Below the pieces are notes generated by a model. That model saw only the letters and a program-made list of their open reading frames with translations, was not told the DNA's origin and did no database searches. Shown piece after piece: positions 13,903 to 20,783 of a DNA stretch of 48,744 nucleotides (positions are counted from its first letter, which is position 1; each line of letters begins with the position of its first letter). Made by a program: the position numbers and the translations under genes. Source of the DNA: a virus. The stretch covers positions 1-48,744 of IMG/VR virus record IMGVR_UViG_3300036846_000837; one strand, given 5' to 3'.

Positions 13903-14894
13903 GGGGGTTATTGAAGCCGATCATCGTACGTGAGCTAGGGCAGGTCATCTTAAAGCCAGGTGCTGACCTACTGCCGATGTTCGGTGACCGGGTGCTGATA
14001 TCAACTGTACCGGCTGAGTTTCGTGAAATGCCGTCAGGTGCATTGCCAGCGGTTAAGCAGCAGTTGGGCAGTGATCCGCGTTTCCGCCCATTCTTTCAGC
14101 ATGAGCGTGTTCTTGCCGCCGCTGGTGGCATCAACAGCCTTGAGAGCTGGCTGGATCGCCGTAATGAATGCCAGCGCCAGTGTGACGATGGATATCACGA
14201 CAAGAACATGGAGACAATGCGCTATGGCACCGGTGCGATTCGTCTGTGCTGGCATCACTCGCATTTATACCGTGATAAGACGATGCCTGAGCTATCAGCC
14301 ACAGCAGAGCAAAATATTGCTGATTTTGTTGTGTACCGGGCCCGCAGTTACTTCATGTTCGAGGAGAGCCACCAACTGACCTTGCCTGAATTGTGCTGGT
14401 GGGCTTGGGTGAAAGAAGTCATCGATCTGTTGCCTGAGAATGTCGCGGCGGCATCACTGCGTATCAAGCCGATCACAATCCCAACAGGGCACCGAAGAGA
14501 TGCTGACATTACCCCCAGTTTGTCACCTACCCAGCAGATAGCGGAGATAGCCAAGAAGGCGGCAAAGACGTTGGTAATCGATCCGGCCCCGCCAAAATCA
14601 TTCTTCAAGTTACCAAAGCGCGAGCGGTGGGAGAGCAAAGCGTACCTGCAGTGGGTTAAGTCACAGCTATGCGTTATTCGCGGCATCCGGGCTGACGATG
14701 CGCACCACATCATTGGTCATGGACAGGGAGGGATGGGAACCAAGGCGCATGACCTTTTCACTATCCCATTATGCCTAGAAGAACACGATGCATTACACCG
14801 TGACCCGTCACGATGGGAAGCGGAACACGGTAGCCAGATCGAACTATGGTTCAGGTTCATTGACCACTCGTTATCGATTGGTGCCATTTTATAA
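13899..14894 (+). CDS. DUF968 family phage protein with HNH-like C-terminus
   Basis: The 331-residue protein carries the DUF968 hallmark at about 255-310: ADDAHHIIGHGQGGMG, then HDLFTIPLCLEEHDALHRDP. This is a putative metal-dependent nuclease region with HH and late histidines resembling an HNH variant. Such proteins sit next to RusA and Q in many lambdoid phages and are thought to act in recombination, but the reaction is unproven. An N-terminal CxxxC/CWHH region (about 88-117) may bind a second metal. It overlaps the KilA-N gene by four bases. Confidence 0.75.
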   Translation: MRGLLKPIIVRELGQVILKPGADLLPMFGDRVLISTVPAEFREMPSGALPAVKQQLGSDPRFRPFFQHERVLAAAGGINSLESWLDRRNECQRQCDDGYHDKNMETMRYGTGAIRLCWHHSHLYRDKTMPELSATAEQNIADFVVYRARSYFMFEESHQLTLPELCWWAWVKEVIDLLPENVAAASLRIKPITIPTGHRRDADITPSLSPTQQIAEIAKKAAKTLVIDPAPPKSFFKLPKRERWESKAYLQWVKSQLCVIRGIRADDAHHIIGHGQGGMGTKAHDLFTIPLCLEEHDALHRDPSRWEAEHGSQIELWFRFIDHSLSIGAIL

Positions 14895-14946
14895 GTGTGG
14901 AGTATAGGCGGGCTGGCATGCGGGCCAGACGCCTGGAGATTAAAGT

Positions 14947-15345
14947 ATGAGAGATATTCAGTTGGTGTTAGAGCGTTGGGGCCAGTGGGCAATGGACAAC
15001 AGTGGTGTGGACTACTCACCGATTGCCGCCGGTTTTAAGGGGCTGTTGGCAGACACAAGCAAGAGCAAGCCATCCTGTTGCGATAACGACGGCCTAATCA
15101 TTGATAGTGCTGTTGGGCGACTGAAGAAGGTGCGGGACGAGAAGGAACTGGGTGTGATTATGCTGCATTACCTTCATGGAGTATCAAAATCAGCAATAGC
15201 GCGTCGGTGGAAAATCTCTGAGGGCAGTGTTCGGCAGAAGCTGCTGTTGGCTGAAAGCTTTATCGAAGGGTGCCTTGCCATGACTGGTGCATCATTGGAA
15301 ATGGACGACTGGGCGCACAAGTCAGTAATTTCGGCGGTCGCGTAA
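14947..15345 (+). CDS. Late antitermination protein Q
   Basis: This 132-residue protein of the short Q family (phage 82/21 type) starts MRDIQLVLERWGQWAMDNSG. It has a C-terminal sigma-region-4-like helix-turn-helix (VSKSAIARRWKISEGSVRQK, about 80-99). It loads on RNA polymerase near the late promoter and allows read-through of terminators in the lysis, head and tail operon. It is the last gene before the late-promoter region and the 15421-15444 terminator, as in lambda. Confidence 0.85.
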   Translation: MRDIQLVLERWGQWAMDNSGVDYSPIAAGFKGLLADTSKSKPSCCDNDGLIIDSAVGRLKKVRDEKELGVIMLHYLHGVSKSAIARRWKISEGSVRQKLLLAESFIEGCLAMTGASLEMDDWAHKSVISAVA

Positions 15346-15420
15346 AATTCAGCTTTTCGTTACGAATTTTACTGGCTACTGTGATAGAAGTAGTAACACA
15401 GGTCGCAGCCTATATACTAA
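15346..15420 (+). promoter_or_regulatory. Likely late promoter region pR'
   Basis: The segment between Q and the first terminator is the expected position of pR' and its Q-binding site. A TATACT sits near 15413-15418; no clear -35 lies at 17 bases, so the exact promoter is uncertain. Confidence 0.35.
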
Positions 15421-15444
15421 AAAACCACGCAAGGCGTGGTTTAT
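15421..15444. terminator. Bidirectional terminator after Q, tR' position
   Basis: CCACGC and GCGTGG form a tight stem with loop AAG, preceded by A-runs and followed by TTTATT. It would stop late transcripts unless Q is present, and could also end the toxin transcript arriving from the right. Confidence 0.75.
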
Positions 15445-15464
15445 TATGGTTATCTGATCAGGTA

Positions 15465-15824
15465 TTAGCGTTCGATGATTCGCTCGAAAAGAAGCTGTTG
15501 AACATTTTCACGTTGTGAAATGATCACGTGAACATCCACTTCAGTTTCTGCCTGATTTACCGTGTACAGAATACGGTAACCATTAGAAGAGTTGTATTCG
15601 AGATATTTCATACAACCAATCTTGGATAGTTCAATTGATACGCCGAATCCTTTCGGAAAGGCCGTTACCACTTTTTCAAAATTTGCAGTGGCTGCATCAA
15701 TCACAGACTTTGGATCTTGTACACCTTGATTGCTAAGAAACTTCACGATTTTTCGGGCACCGAAAATAGCAGTTTCAGTGTAAGTAACATTGACGGCATT
15801 GCTGTTCGTAGTACGTTGTGGCAT
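15465..15824 (-). CDS. RelE/ParE-superfamily toxin
   Basis: The 119-residue protein shows the fold order of RelE/ParE toxins: N-terminal helices (FGARKIVKFLSNQG), then strands with GCMKYLEYNSSNGYRILYTV and VDVHVIISQRENVQQLL. Such toxins cleave mRNA on ribosomes or inhibit gyrase; which applies cannot be told. GGAG lies before the ATG. It follows the antitoxin gene by 23 bases on the same strand. It faces the lysis operon and probably stabilises the prophage. Confidence 0.75.
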   Translation of the reverse strand: MPQRTTNSNAVNVTYTETAIFGARKIVKFLSNQGVQDPKSVIDAATANFEKVVTAFPKGFGVSIELSKIGCMKYLEYNSSNGYRILYTVNQAETEVDVHVIISQRENVQQLLFERIIER

Positions 15825-15847
15825 TTTTTTCTCCAGTTATCAACAAG

Positions 15848-16075
15848 TTATATACTTGCCAATAACTGGTCACGAGAAAACACTCGGCCCTCAGCTTTAT
15901 CCTTTTCAGAGATAGTTAGTAACTTGAGCAACGCAATCGCATTGTCCCGTTGCTGCCTTTCTTCAAAGGACTCGATTACATAGGCCGGCATGCCATTCTG
16001 AGTGACCAGTATTGGCTCTGACAGTTCCAGCACAGCGGCGTGCTTTTTGATGTAGCTAATAGTTTCTACTCTCAT
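15848..16075 (-). CDS. Phd/YefM-family antitoxin
   Basis: This 75-residue protein starts [20 protein letters not shown] and includes [20 protein letters not shown], the conserved Phd/YefM beta-strand and loop that bind the operator as dimers. The C-terminal half ([20 protein letters not shown]) would wrap the toxin. The ATG at 16075 has GCAGGAG at good spacing; an upstream ATG adds 21 unrelated residues. It is the first gene of the pair, the usual order, and likely autoregulates it. Confidence 0.8.
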   Translation of the reverse strand: MRVETISYIKKHAAVLELSEPILVTQNGMPAYVIESFEERQQRDNAIALLKLLTISEKDKAEGRVFSRDQLLASI

Positions 16076-16138
16076 AGTAACTCCTGCCTCTAAGAGGCGT
16101 TTCTCTATATAAAACAAAAAATTACGAAGGTTTCTCAA

Positions 16139-16690
16139 AAAACTGAGTACTTATCACTCCGTGCCGACGCAAACAGGCCGGTAACACATACGGCACTAAA
16201 GCCGCTCATTATTTCAGTCAAATTGTAACCTCAGCAGCCGCTTTTGAGGTACCCCAAGAAGGAGTGGTCTTATAATAGACCATTTTTAGACTCATAGTCA
16301 AGCTGTTTGCACATGGTGATGTTCATAGTCAACTTTTTTCTGCGAAATATTCTGTTTTTATCTGAAAATTGACTGCCCTTTGGGGTTGAGTTGCGGCTAA
16401 CGGCTCGGTCTTCATATTTTCGGTCCTAAGCAACCTTTGCTCATGCCGCTACCAGCAGCACAAAAAGGCTAATTACATATCGCGTGATAACAGGGCTGCA
16501 CCTCGGTTTAGCCTTTTTGCATTTCAGCCCAAGCCAACATCCGGCACACACTTGGTACACTCCGTATCACCTACTCGTTTACTGTTGGTGGCTGAACCCT
16601 ATTTTCTACAGTGATTACCCTGCGTTGTACGACCTTTGAGACAACGGCCACCATGTGATGCTTAGCTTCTAAATTGATAATGTTCATGTG
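16139..16690. other. Gene-free 550-bp stretch before the SOS-type gene
   Basis: No plausible coding frame with a ribosome site is seen. It holds a direct repeat CATAGTCAA (about 16293 and 16325). It also holds a perfect 12-base inverted repeat CAAAAAGGCTAA (16461-16472)/TTAGCCTTTTTG (16508-16519) with a 35-base loop, able to form a large RNA hairpin or terminator. A small RNA is possible but unsupported. Confidence 0.5.
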
Positions 16691-16706
16691 CTGTATATGG
16701 ATACAG
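16691..16706. promoter_or_regulatory. LexA box upstream of the 16729 gene
   Basis: CTGTATATGGATACAG matches the SOS box consensus CTGT-N8-ACAG exactly at the conserved positions. It lies 22 bases before the ATG, covering the likely promoter, so LexA should repress the gene until DNA damage. Confidence 0.8.
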
Positions 16707-16728
16707 TAACAATGACAAGGAGCCTCAC

Positions 16729-17082
16729 ATGGCAAATCTGATTATTAGCGAAAACAACGAAATTACTTTGACCCCAGAGCAAGCTAAGGCTCTTACTAAG
16801 GTTGAAGTCGCAGGGCAGTTTGAAAATGCTGTACTGCTGAACAAATACCTGGGTCGTATGTCTGTTCCAATGGAACCAGGTACTGAATTCGATGAGGTAC
16901 TGAACACCGTACCTGCATACTCGCTGGCCATCTCTGTCGAAGGGCGTTGTTTTTCTGGTGTAGGTGCTCCGACGGTATCAGCAGCAGGAGACTCGTGGGA
17001 ATTCAAGTATCCATTTTACTTGCTCGAAAGTTATGCCGACCAAGTAATTACTCAACACATTCCGGTTTCCCAACCGGCATAA
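16729..17082 (+). CDS. SOS-controlled protein of unknown function
   Basis: This 117-residue protein starts MANLIISENNEITLTPEQAK with AAGGAG at eight bases. It appears to be a soluble alpha/beta protein with one cysteine, no signal peptide and no membrane helix, and I cannot place it in a family. A consensus LexA box precedes it and a strong terminator follows, so it is a self-contained damage-inducible unit set between the toxin-antitoxin pair and the holin. Roles such as an antirepressor, an inhibitor of host division or a bacteriocin-like factor are possible but unsupported. Confidence 0.75.
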   Translation: MANLIISENNEITLTPEQAKALTKVEVAGQFENAVLLNKYLGRMSVPMEPGTEFDEVLNTVPAYSLAISVEGRCFSGVGAPTVSAAGDSWEFKYPFYLLESYADQVITQHIPVSQPA

Positions 17083-17094
17083 ACAAATAAATCA

Positions 17095-17121
17095 ATCCCG
17101 GCTTATGTCGGGATTTTTTTT
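17095..17121 (+). terminator. Terminator after the SOS-type gene
   Basis: ATCCCG (17095-17100) pairs with CGGGAT (17109-17114), followed by eight T. It isolates the LexA-controlled gene from the lysis genes, which must then rely on Q-modified polymerase. Confidence 0.85.
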
Positions 17122-17161
17122 CATCACCCGGTACCGGGACAGAGCCCCGGAAGGGGGAGGT

Positions 17162-17563
17162 ATGAAAATGCCCAACAATGACAATGCCCTCCTTAGTTGG
17201 TTGGCAAACCTCTATTCGAACAATGCTAACTGGATAAACGGGATGGTGATTACATCGGCCTTGGCATTTGGTCGCGTTCTTTTCTACGGGGGTAAGATCC
17301 GCACGGCGCTGGTTGACGCGTTACTTACCGGACTAATCGCGGTAACTACCGTTCCTGTTCTTTCCCCGTTGCTCGTTCGGTCCATTGAGATGCTGCCTGG
17401 CATGGGAGACGTGCTATCCAAAACCGAGACGATGAAAATCGAACTGTTTGTGTTCTCTGTGCTGGGAGTTATCGGTGCCAGGGTAATTCGCGAAGCAGCG
17501 ATATCGATATTGCAGCGGATCAGCGGCTTGAACAGGAAGGGGGTTAGCGATGCAGATAAGTAA
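17162..17563 (+). CDS. Phage holin with three membrane helices
   Basis: This 133-residue protein has hydrophobic segments at about 25-42, 48-72 and 94-108 and a charged C-terminus, the class I holin layout. It is of the lambda/P2-type holin family. It would form inner-membrane lesions at a set time to release the endolysin. GGGGGAGG precedes the ATG at 17162; a second in-frame ATG two codons later could give a dual start, common in holins. It overlaps the endolysin gene by 14 bases. Confidence 0.8.
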   Translation: MKMPNNDNALLSWLANLYSNNANWINGMVITSALAFGRVLFYGGKIRTALVDALLTGLIAVTTVPVLSPLLVRSIEMLPGMGDVLSKTETMKIELFVFSVLGVIGARVIREAAISILQRISGLNRKGVSDADK

Positions 17564-17984
17564 CAAGGGGCGCGGTTTCATCAAAGGGTTTGAAGACCTT
17601 CGCCTGATGGCTTATCCAGATCCCGGCACTGGTGGTAAGCCGTGGACGATTGGCTGGGGCCATACCAAGGGGGTGAAGCAGGGGGACCGCATTACGCAGG
17701 AGCAGGCAGAACAATTCCTTTCTGATGACTTGGCCTTGTTTGAGCTGACGGTAAACAGCGCCATTAAGCGCTCAATGACGCAGAACCAATTTGACGCAAT
17801 GGTATCGCTGGCATTCAACATCGGCGGATCTGCGTTTGCAGGCTCAACGCTGGTGATGAAATTCAACGCCGGTGATGCAAAAGGCGCTGCAGATGAATTT
17901 TCCAAATGGAAAAACTCTGGTGGAAAGGTTATGCCCGGTCTAGTCAAGCGCCGTGCAGCAGAGCGTGAGATGTTTTTGGCGTAG
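17550..17984 (+). CDS. Endolysin, T4-type lysozyme (GH24)
   Basis: The 144-residue protein has the active-site region GFEDLRLMAYPDPGTGGKPW followed by TIGWGHT. E15 is the acid, with D24 and T33 completing the triad, the last displaced by a three-residue insertion relative to T4 lysozyme. It cleaves the N-acetylmuramic acid to N-acetylglucosamine bond of peptidoglycan. No signal-anchor sequence is present, so it depends on the holin for release, as a canonical endolysin does. Confidence 0.93.
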   Translation: MQISNKGRGFIKGFEDLRLMAYPDPGTGGKPWTIGWGHTKGVKQGDRITQEQAEQFLSDDLALFELTVNSAIKRSMTQNQFDAMVSLAFNIGGSAFAGSTLVMKFNAGDAKGAADEFSKWKNSGGKVMPGLVKRRAAEREMFLA

Positions 17985-18021
17985 AAGTTTACGCCAAATT
18001 CCAGCAAGTTTTGATAAGGGA

Positions 18022-18684
18022 TTATTGTGCCTGATCGTGTTTTTTCGATAAAACCATAGCCGGCAAACTGAAGGCATATATCAAAAAAACCTCAGTAAAC
18101 CCTATCATTTCTTCAGACTCTTCGCGGCTAAACTCTTCATCAGAATGCACTGCTGCATTGGAATCAATGCGCACTATGTGAGCCCAATCTTTCATTTGGT
18201 CGGTGATCAGTCCTTTACCATGCAGTTTAGATATGCGCTTAACCAAGGTTTCTGTGGTGGAATTGTCCTCAAGCAGAGCTCTTGTGGCAATATCTAAAAC
18301 CTTCCTGCAAAGCATTACCGCGGTGTCATAACGGCCTCGGCTAAGGTTTTCTTTCGCTTCTATAAAATTTGATGCGACACGTGGAGGGGTATTTTCCGGT
18401 GCATTAACAGAAATTGGCTTAGGGTAGGTGGCGATTAATTCATAGTCAGGGCTGCCGGGAATAATGACATTAATGTCTTTATTCATACTGGCTCTTTGTT
18501 TTGGGAGAAAGCTACCAGGATTTTTCATAAGAACAACAGCTATGCCTGAATTTGAACAGCTACGGCACGCAAACGCCACATTAACAACTGGTTCCAACTT
18601 ATTACGAATCTCAGCCCAGGCCTCAAGAACAGCATTCTCTCGCAAACAATGCGGGCAAGTCATATCGAAAGTGAGAATCCCCAT
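18022..18684 (-). CDS. DUF4145 (HEPN-like) protein with N-terminal zinc ribbon
   Basis: The 220-residue protein has a zinc ribbon (TCPHC at 9-13 and ACRSC at 39-43) and a helical DUF4145 domain (about 110-205) with the family pattern YDTAVMLCRKVLDIATRALLE and a NAAVHSDEEFSREESEEMI segment. DUF4145 is related to HEPN domains and often appears in restriction and abortive-infection genes. The gene runs against the lysis cassette, splitting endolysin from Rz. Its GGAG lies 8 bases before the ATG. It looks like lysogen-expressed cargo; the function is inferred. Confidence 0.78.
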   Translation of the reverse strand: MGILTFDMTCPHCLRENAVLEAWAEIRNKLEPVVNVAFACRSCSNSGIAVVLMKNPGSFLPKQRASMNKDINVIIPGSPDYELIATYPKPISVNAPENTPPRVASNFIEAKENLSRGRYDTAVMLCRKVLDIATRALLEDNSTTETLVKRISKLHGKGLITDQMKDWAHIVRIDSNAAVHSDEEFSREESEEMIGFTEVFLIYAFSLPAMVLSKKHDQAQ

Positions 18685-18865
18685 GAATGTACTCCATTTA
18701 GCAAAAGAGATTGAAAGAGAACTAATAAGTTCGGATCGGCCAGAGTTTACCCTATTTCAACGTTATGAGGCATCAAGTGAAGGGCAAAGAAAAGTACTAG
18801 TACTATCTATGATCGGTAAGTTGATTGAAATGGACCGCCGTTTGCGGATGAAGGCGCCGTGTTGA
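18683..18865 (+). CDS. Small unknown protein between the DUF4145 gene and Rz
   Basis: This 60-residue helical protein, MNVLHLAKEIERELISSDRP onwards, has a divergent start that shares the tetranucleotide CATG with the DUF4145 gene start. It overlaps the Rz start by 7 bases. The ribosome site is weak (GTGAGA). Tight packing with Rz favours a real gene; the function is unknown. Confidence 0.5.
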   Translation: MNVLHLAKEIERELISSDRPEFTLFQRYEASSEGQRKVLVLSMIGKLIEMDRRLRMKAPC

Positions 18866-19389
18866 GCAATCCGCTCAGCATTCGCACGTTGGCGATCGGT
18901 CTGTTGCTGGTGGGGCTGATTGTTGCTGGCAGGCTGGCGTTTTACTTCCACAGCGATGCAGTAAAGGCCGGTGAGCAGGTTAAGCAGCTTCAGAGTGATA
19001 ACAACCTGCAGGCGAATACAATCGCTACACAGGCGTTTCAGTTCCAGCGTGCCAACGAAATCAGCACCGCGGCGACTAAGTACGGCATCAACACCGACGC
19101 AGCCACCCAGGGGAAAGAAATTGAATACCGGACGATCCTCAAGAATCAGCCAACGTGCGATTTGGCTGTGCCTGCCGCTATTGCTGGTGGGCTGCTCAAC
19201 TACACGCACCGTTTACGTTCCGGCGCAATGTCAGGCGATACCGCCAACGCTGACACAACCAGTGCTGGCACCACTCCCACCCTGACATACTGCCAGGCGG
19301 TGTTGTGGATTGACCCGTTGCTTGCGGCGATCGACAAAGCGAATAACCAACTTCTGGCGATACGTCAACTTGATAATGAGAGACAGTGA
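18859..19389 (+). CDS. i-spanin Rz
   Basis: This 176-residue protein starts at GTG. An N-terminal membrane anchor (about 10-30, LAIGLLLVGLIVAGRLAFYF) is followed by a periplasmic helical region (AVKAGEQVKQLQSDNNLQAN). It joins the inner membrane to the Rz1 lipoprotein and disrupts the outer membrane in the last step of lysis. The Rz1 reading frame lies wholly inside it. The C-terminal extension after residue 110 is longer than usual. Confidence 0.85.
   Translation: MLSNPLSIRTLAIGLLLVGLIVAGRLAFYFHSDAVKAGEQVKQLQSDNNLQANTIATQAFQFQRANEISTAATKYGINTDAATQGKEIEYRTILKNQPTCDLAVPAAIAGGLLNYTHRLRSGAMSGDTANADTTSAGTTPTLTYCQAVLWIDPLLAAIDKANNQLLAIRQLDNERQ
19121..19285 (+). CDS. o-spanin Rz1 lipoprotein nested in Rz
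   Basis: In the frame shifted from Rz, a lipoprotein signal AIWLCLPLLLVGC is followed by a proline-rich mature part (STTRTVYVPAQCQAIPPTLT). No ATG or GTG lies close upstream. A TTG at 19121 with AGGGGA seven bases before it gives a 54-residue precursor with a basic n-region (NTGRSSRISQR), the best start. Lipidation at the cysteine would place it in the outer membrane to pair with Rz. Confidence 0.8.
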   Translation: MNTGRSSRISQRAIWLCLPLLLVGCSTTRTVYVPAQCQAIPPTLTQPVLAPLPP

Positions 19390-19413
19390 TGACTGATGGG
19401 GGTTGAAGTTAGG

Positions 19414-19524
19414 TTATTTGGCGGGATAATGGTGGCGTAGGACTTGAAGCATACATTTGGCAAGAATTTTCAGAGTAGGTGCTATAGCAATAATTGCTAA
19501 CAGTTCCTCATGTGATAATGACAT
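19414..19524 (-). CDS. 36-residue peptide with strong ribosome site
   Basis: On the minus strand AAGGAGG precedes an ATG that opens a 36-codon frame starting MSLSHEELLAIIAIAPTLKI. It appears to be one amphipathic or membrane-leaning helix. The near-perfect Shine-Dalgarno supports translation; function is unknown. It lies just past Rz and opposes it. Confidence 0.45.
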   Translation of the reverse strand: MSLSHEELLAIIAIAPTLKILAKCMLQVLRHHYPAK

Positions 19525-19712
19525 GGCTACCTCCTTGGTTGATTAGATCGTGTAGTGGCTATTAGGGCACCTATTCGACGCTAACTCTCAATAATGAGCG
19601 TCAAAGCAGAATGGTTGGTGTATCTATTGTGTCCGCTATTGGCCTTCCCCTAAGTGAGTCACATTGATCTAACGCAGAAATTATTGCTCCCATGCATCAG
19701 TGTTTATTGAAA

Positions 19713-19731
19713 AAGTCTACGGTGTAGACTT
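19713..19731. promoter_or_regulatory. Perfect 8-bp inverted repeat, candidate operator
   Basis: AAGTCTACGGTGTAGACTT consists of AAGTCTAC and GTAGACTT around GGT. Followed 40 bases later by TATAAT (19772-19777), it could be an operator for the interrupted gene. The remaining sequence 19525-19770 holds no gene. Confidence 0.35.
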
Positions 19732-19798
19732 CCATCTCAGAGTGGTTTTACGAGGATGTTGAGCGATGAGGTATAATCCTCCCCAATAGGAGGATCCC

Positions 19799-20053
19799 AT
19801 GCCATACAATCTCGGCAATCTGCCAAAAGATGAAATGGACAAGGTTAACGTAGACCTTGTATTGTCGGGCGTGGCGTACAAAGAGCGCATGAACCAGCCA
19901 GTGATAGCTGAGCAGGTGCAGCGAGAGTAGCCTGAGCATTTGCGTGAATACTTCCGTGAGCGTGTGGCGCATTACCGAGATGTGAGCAAAAGGCTACCTA
20001 CCGGATCCGCGCCGGTATATCTGCATATGGCTGAGGCCAACGGTAAGAAGTAG
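19799..20053 (+). pseudogene. Small phage gene interrupted by an in-frame amber codon
   Basis: The frame starts [20 protein letters not shown] after a perfect AGGAGGA. It meets TAG at 19928-19930 (after AEQVQRE) and continues without break for 40 codons (PEHLREYFRERVAHYRDVSK onward) to TAG at 20051. I recall related intact phage proteins of about 85 residues with glutamine at this spot, so a single CAG-to-TAG change is likely. The product is unknown. ATCCTCC/GGAGGAT (19776-19795) could hide the ribosome site if the message starts upstream. Confidence 0.6.
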
Positions 20054-20100
20054 ATTTGAAATAGTTGTAATTTATATTGTTATTATTAGTGATTATTTAA

Positions 20101-20526
20101 ATGATTCTTAAAAAATTTTCAAAGTATGTCATCCCCGGGTTCACTATGATGCTCATAGCAAATGCCAGTTTTGCGTCAAGTGATGATCCGGTTAATTACA
20201 CAGAAAAGAGACGACTACACTGCAAGCTTATCGAGAGAAATATCAACTTCTCAGATAGCAAACCAATCGGAAGCCTAAATTCAGGTTGGCTTCGCAAGAT
20301 AGATGGCACATTTGCTTCTATCGAGATAGATGGTTGGAATGTGCAGCGCTATGGTAAAGAGGGGTTTACCGATAGAGGTGGGAAGCTCTTTATCCATGAG
20401 GATTGGGGGGCGGAAGTCATAGCTGACCGTGACACTGGCTATGTATCAATGCAATTACCCACAAGAAGCGGGGAAATGTTGTATATGAAGTGGTTTTGCA
20501 GTGTTGGACCTAATTTATCAAAATAA
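20101..20526 (+). CDS. Secreted protein of unknown function
   Basis: The 141-residue precursor has a signal peptide: basic MILKKFSKYV, a hydrophobic core to residue 20, and a likely cut after ASFA at 25. The mature 116-residue part is beta-rich with two cysteines (C41 in HCKL and C134 in WFCS) that could form a disulphide. It is AT-richer than the neighbouring head genes and ends in its own terminator, so it is probably a lysogenic-conversion gene placed just before cos. No family recognised. Confidence 0.65.
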   Translation: MILKKFSKYVIPGFTMMLIANASFASSDDPVNYTEKRRLHCKLIERNINFSDSKPIGSLNSGWLRKIDGTFASIEIDGWNVQRYGKEGFTDRGGKLFIHEDWGAEVIADRDTGYVSMQLPTRSGEMLYMKWFCSVGPNLSK

Positions 20527-20530
20527 CAGA

Positions 20531-20552
20531 ACCCGCTACGGCGGGTTTTTTA
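20531..20552 (+). terminator. Terminator after the secreted-protein gene
   Basis: ACCCGC and GCGGGT flank loop TACG and are followed by six T, five bases after the stop codon. Confidence 0.85.
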
Positions 20553-20642
20553 TTGCCTATCACAGAGTGCCCAAACCGACGCTGAATAATGCACGATAAC
20601 CAAGGCCATCATCCCCATTCCGGGAGCGATGGACGACTGAAA

Positions 20643-20707
20643 AATGATAATGATTCTTATCATTATGGGTCCTTCTTGGCGTTCAAAACACCGAGGGGCG
20701 GGAGACT
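20643..20707 (+). other. cos site: cosQ-like and cosN-like elements
   Basis: GGGTCCTT (20667-20674) equals the start of lambda cosQ (GGGTCCTTTCCGG). GGGCGGGAGACT (20696-20707) followed by CGCG aligns with the 12-base lambda cohesive end GGGCGGCGACCT followed by CGCG. The sequence CGCTATTTATGA just after is also shared with lambda. Predicted staggered cuts would leave the 12-base 5' overhang GGGCGGGAGACT. An 8-bp inverted repeat AATGATAA/TTATCATT lies at 20643-20664, just before cosQ. cosB should follow up to the small terminase gene but its repeats are not clear. Confidence 0.8.
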
Positions 20708-20783
20708 CGCGAAAGCCCGCTATTTATGAGCATTTCCAGAGGTTGGTTGTTGTTTAGTTGTCACGAAAAATGAGGCAAGGGGC

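Noticed and set aside
20643-20664. Fur box
   Set aside because: The GATAATGAT and TTATCATT composition resembles one, but agreement with the 19-base consensus is only moderate and the site abuts cosQ, so a packaging role is more likely.
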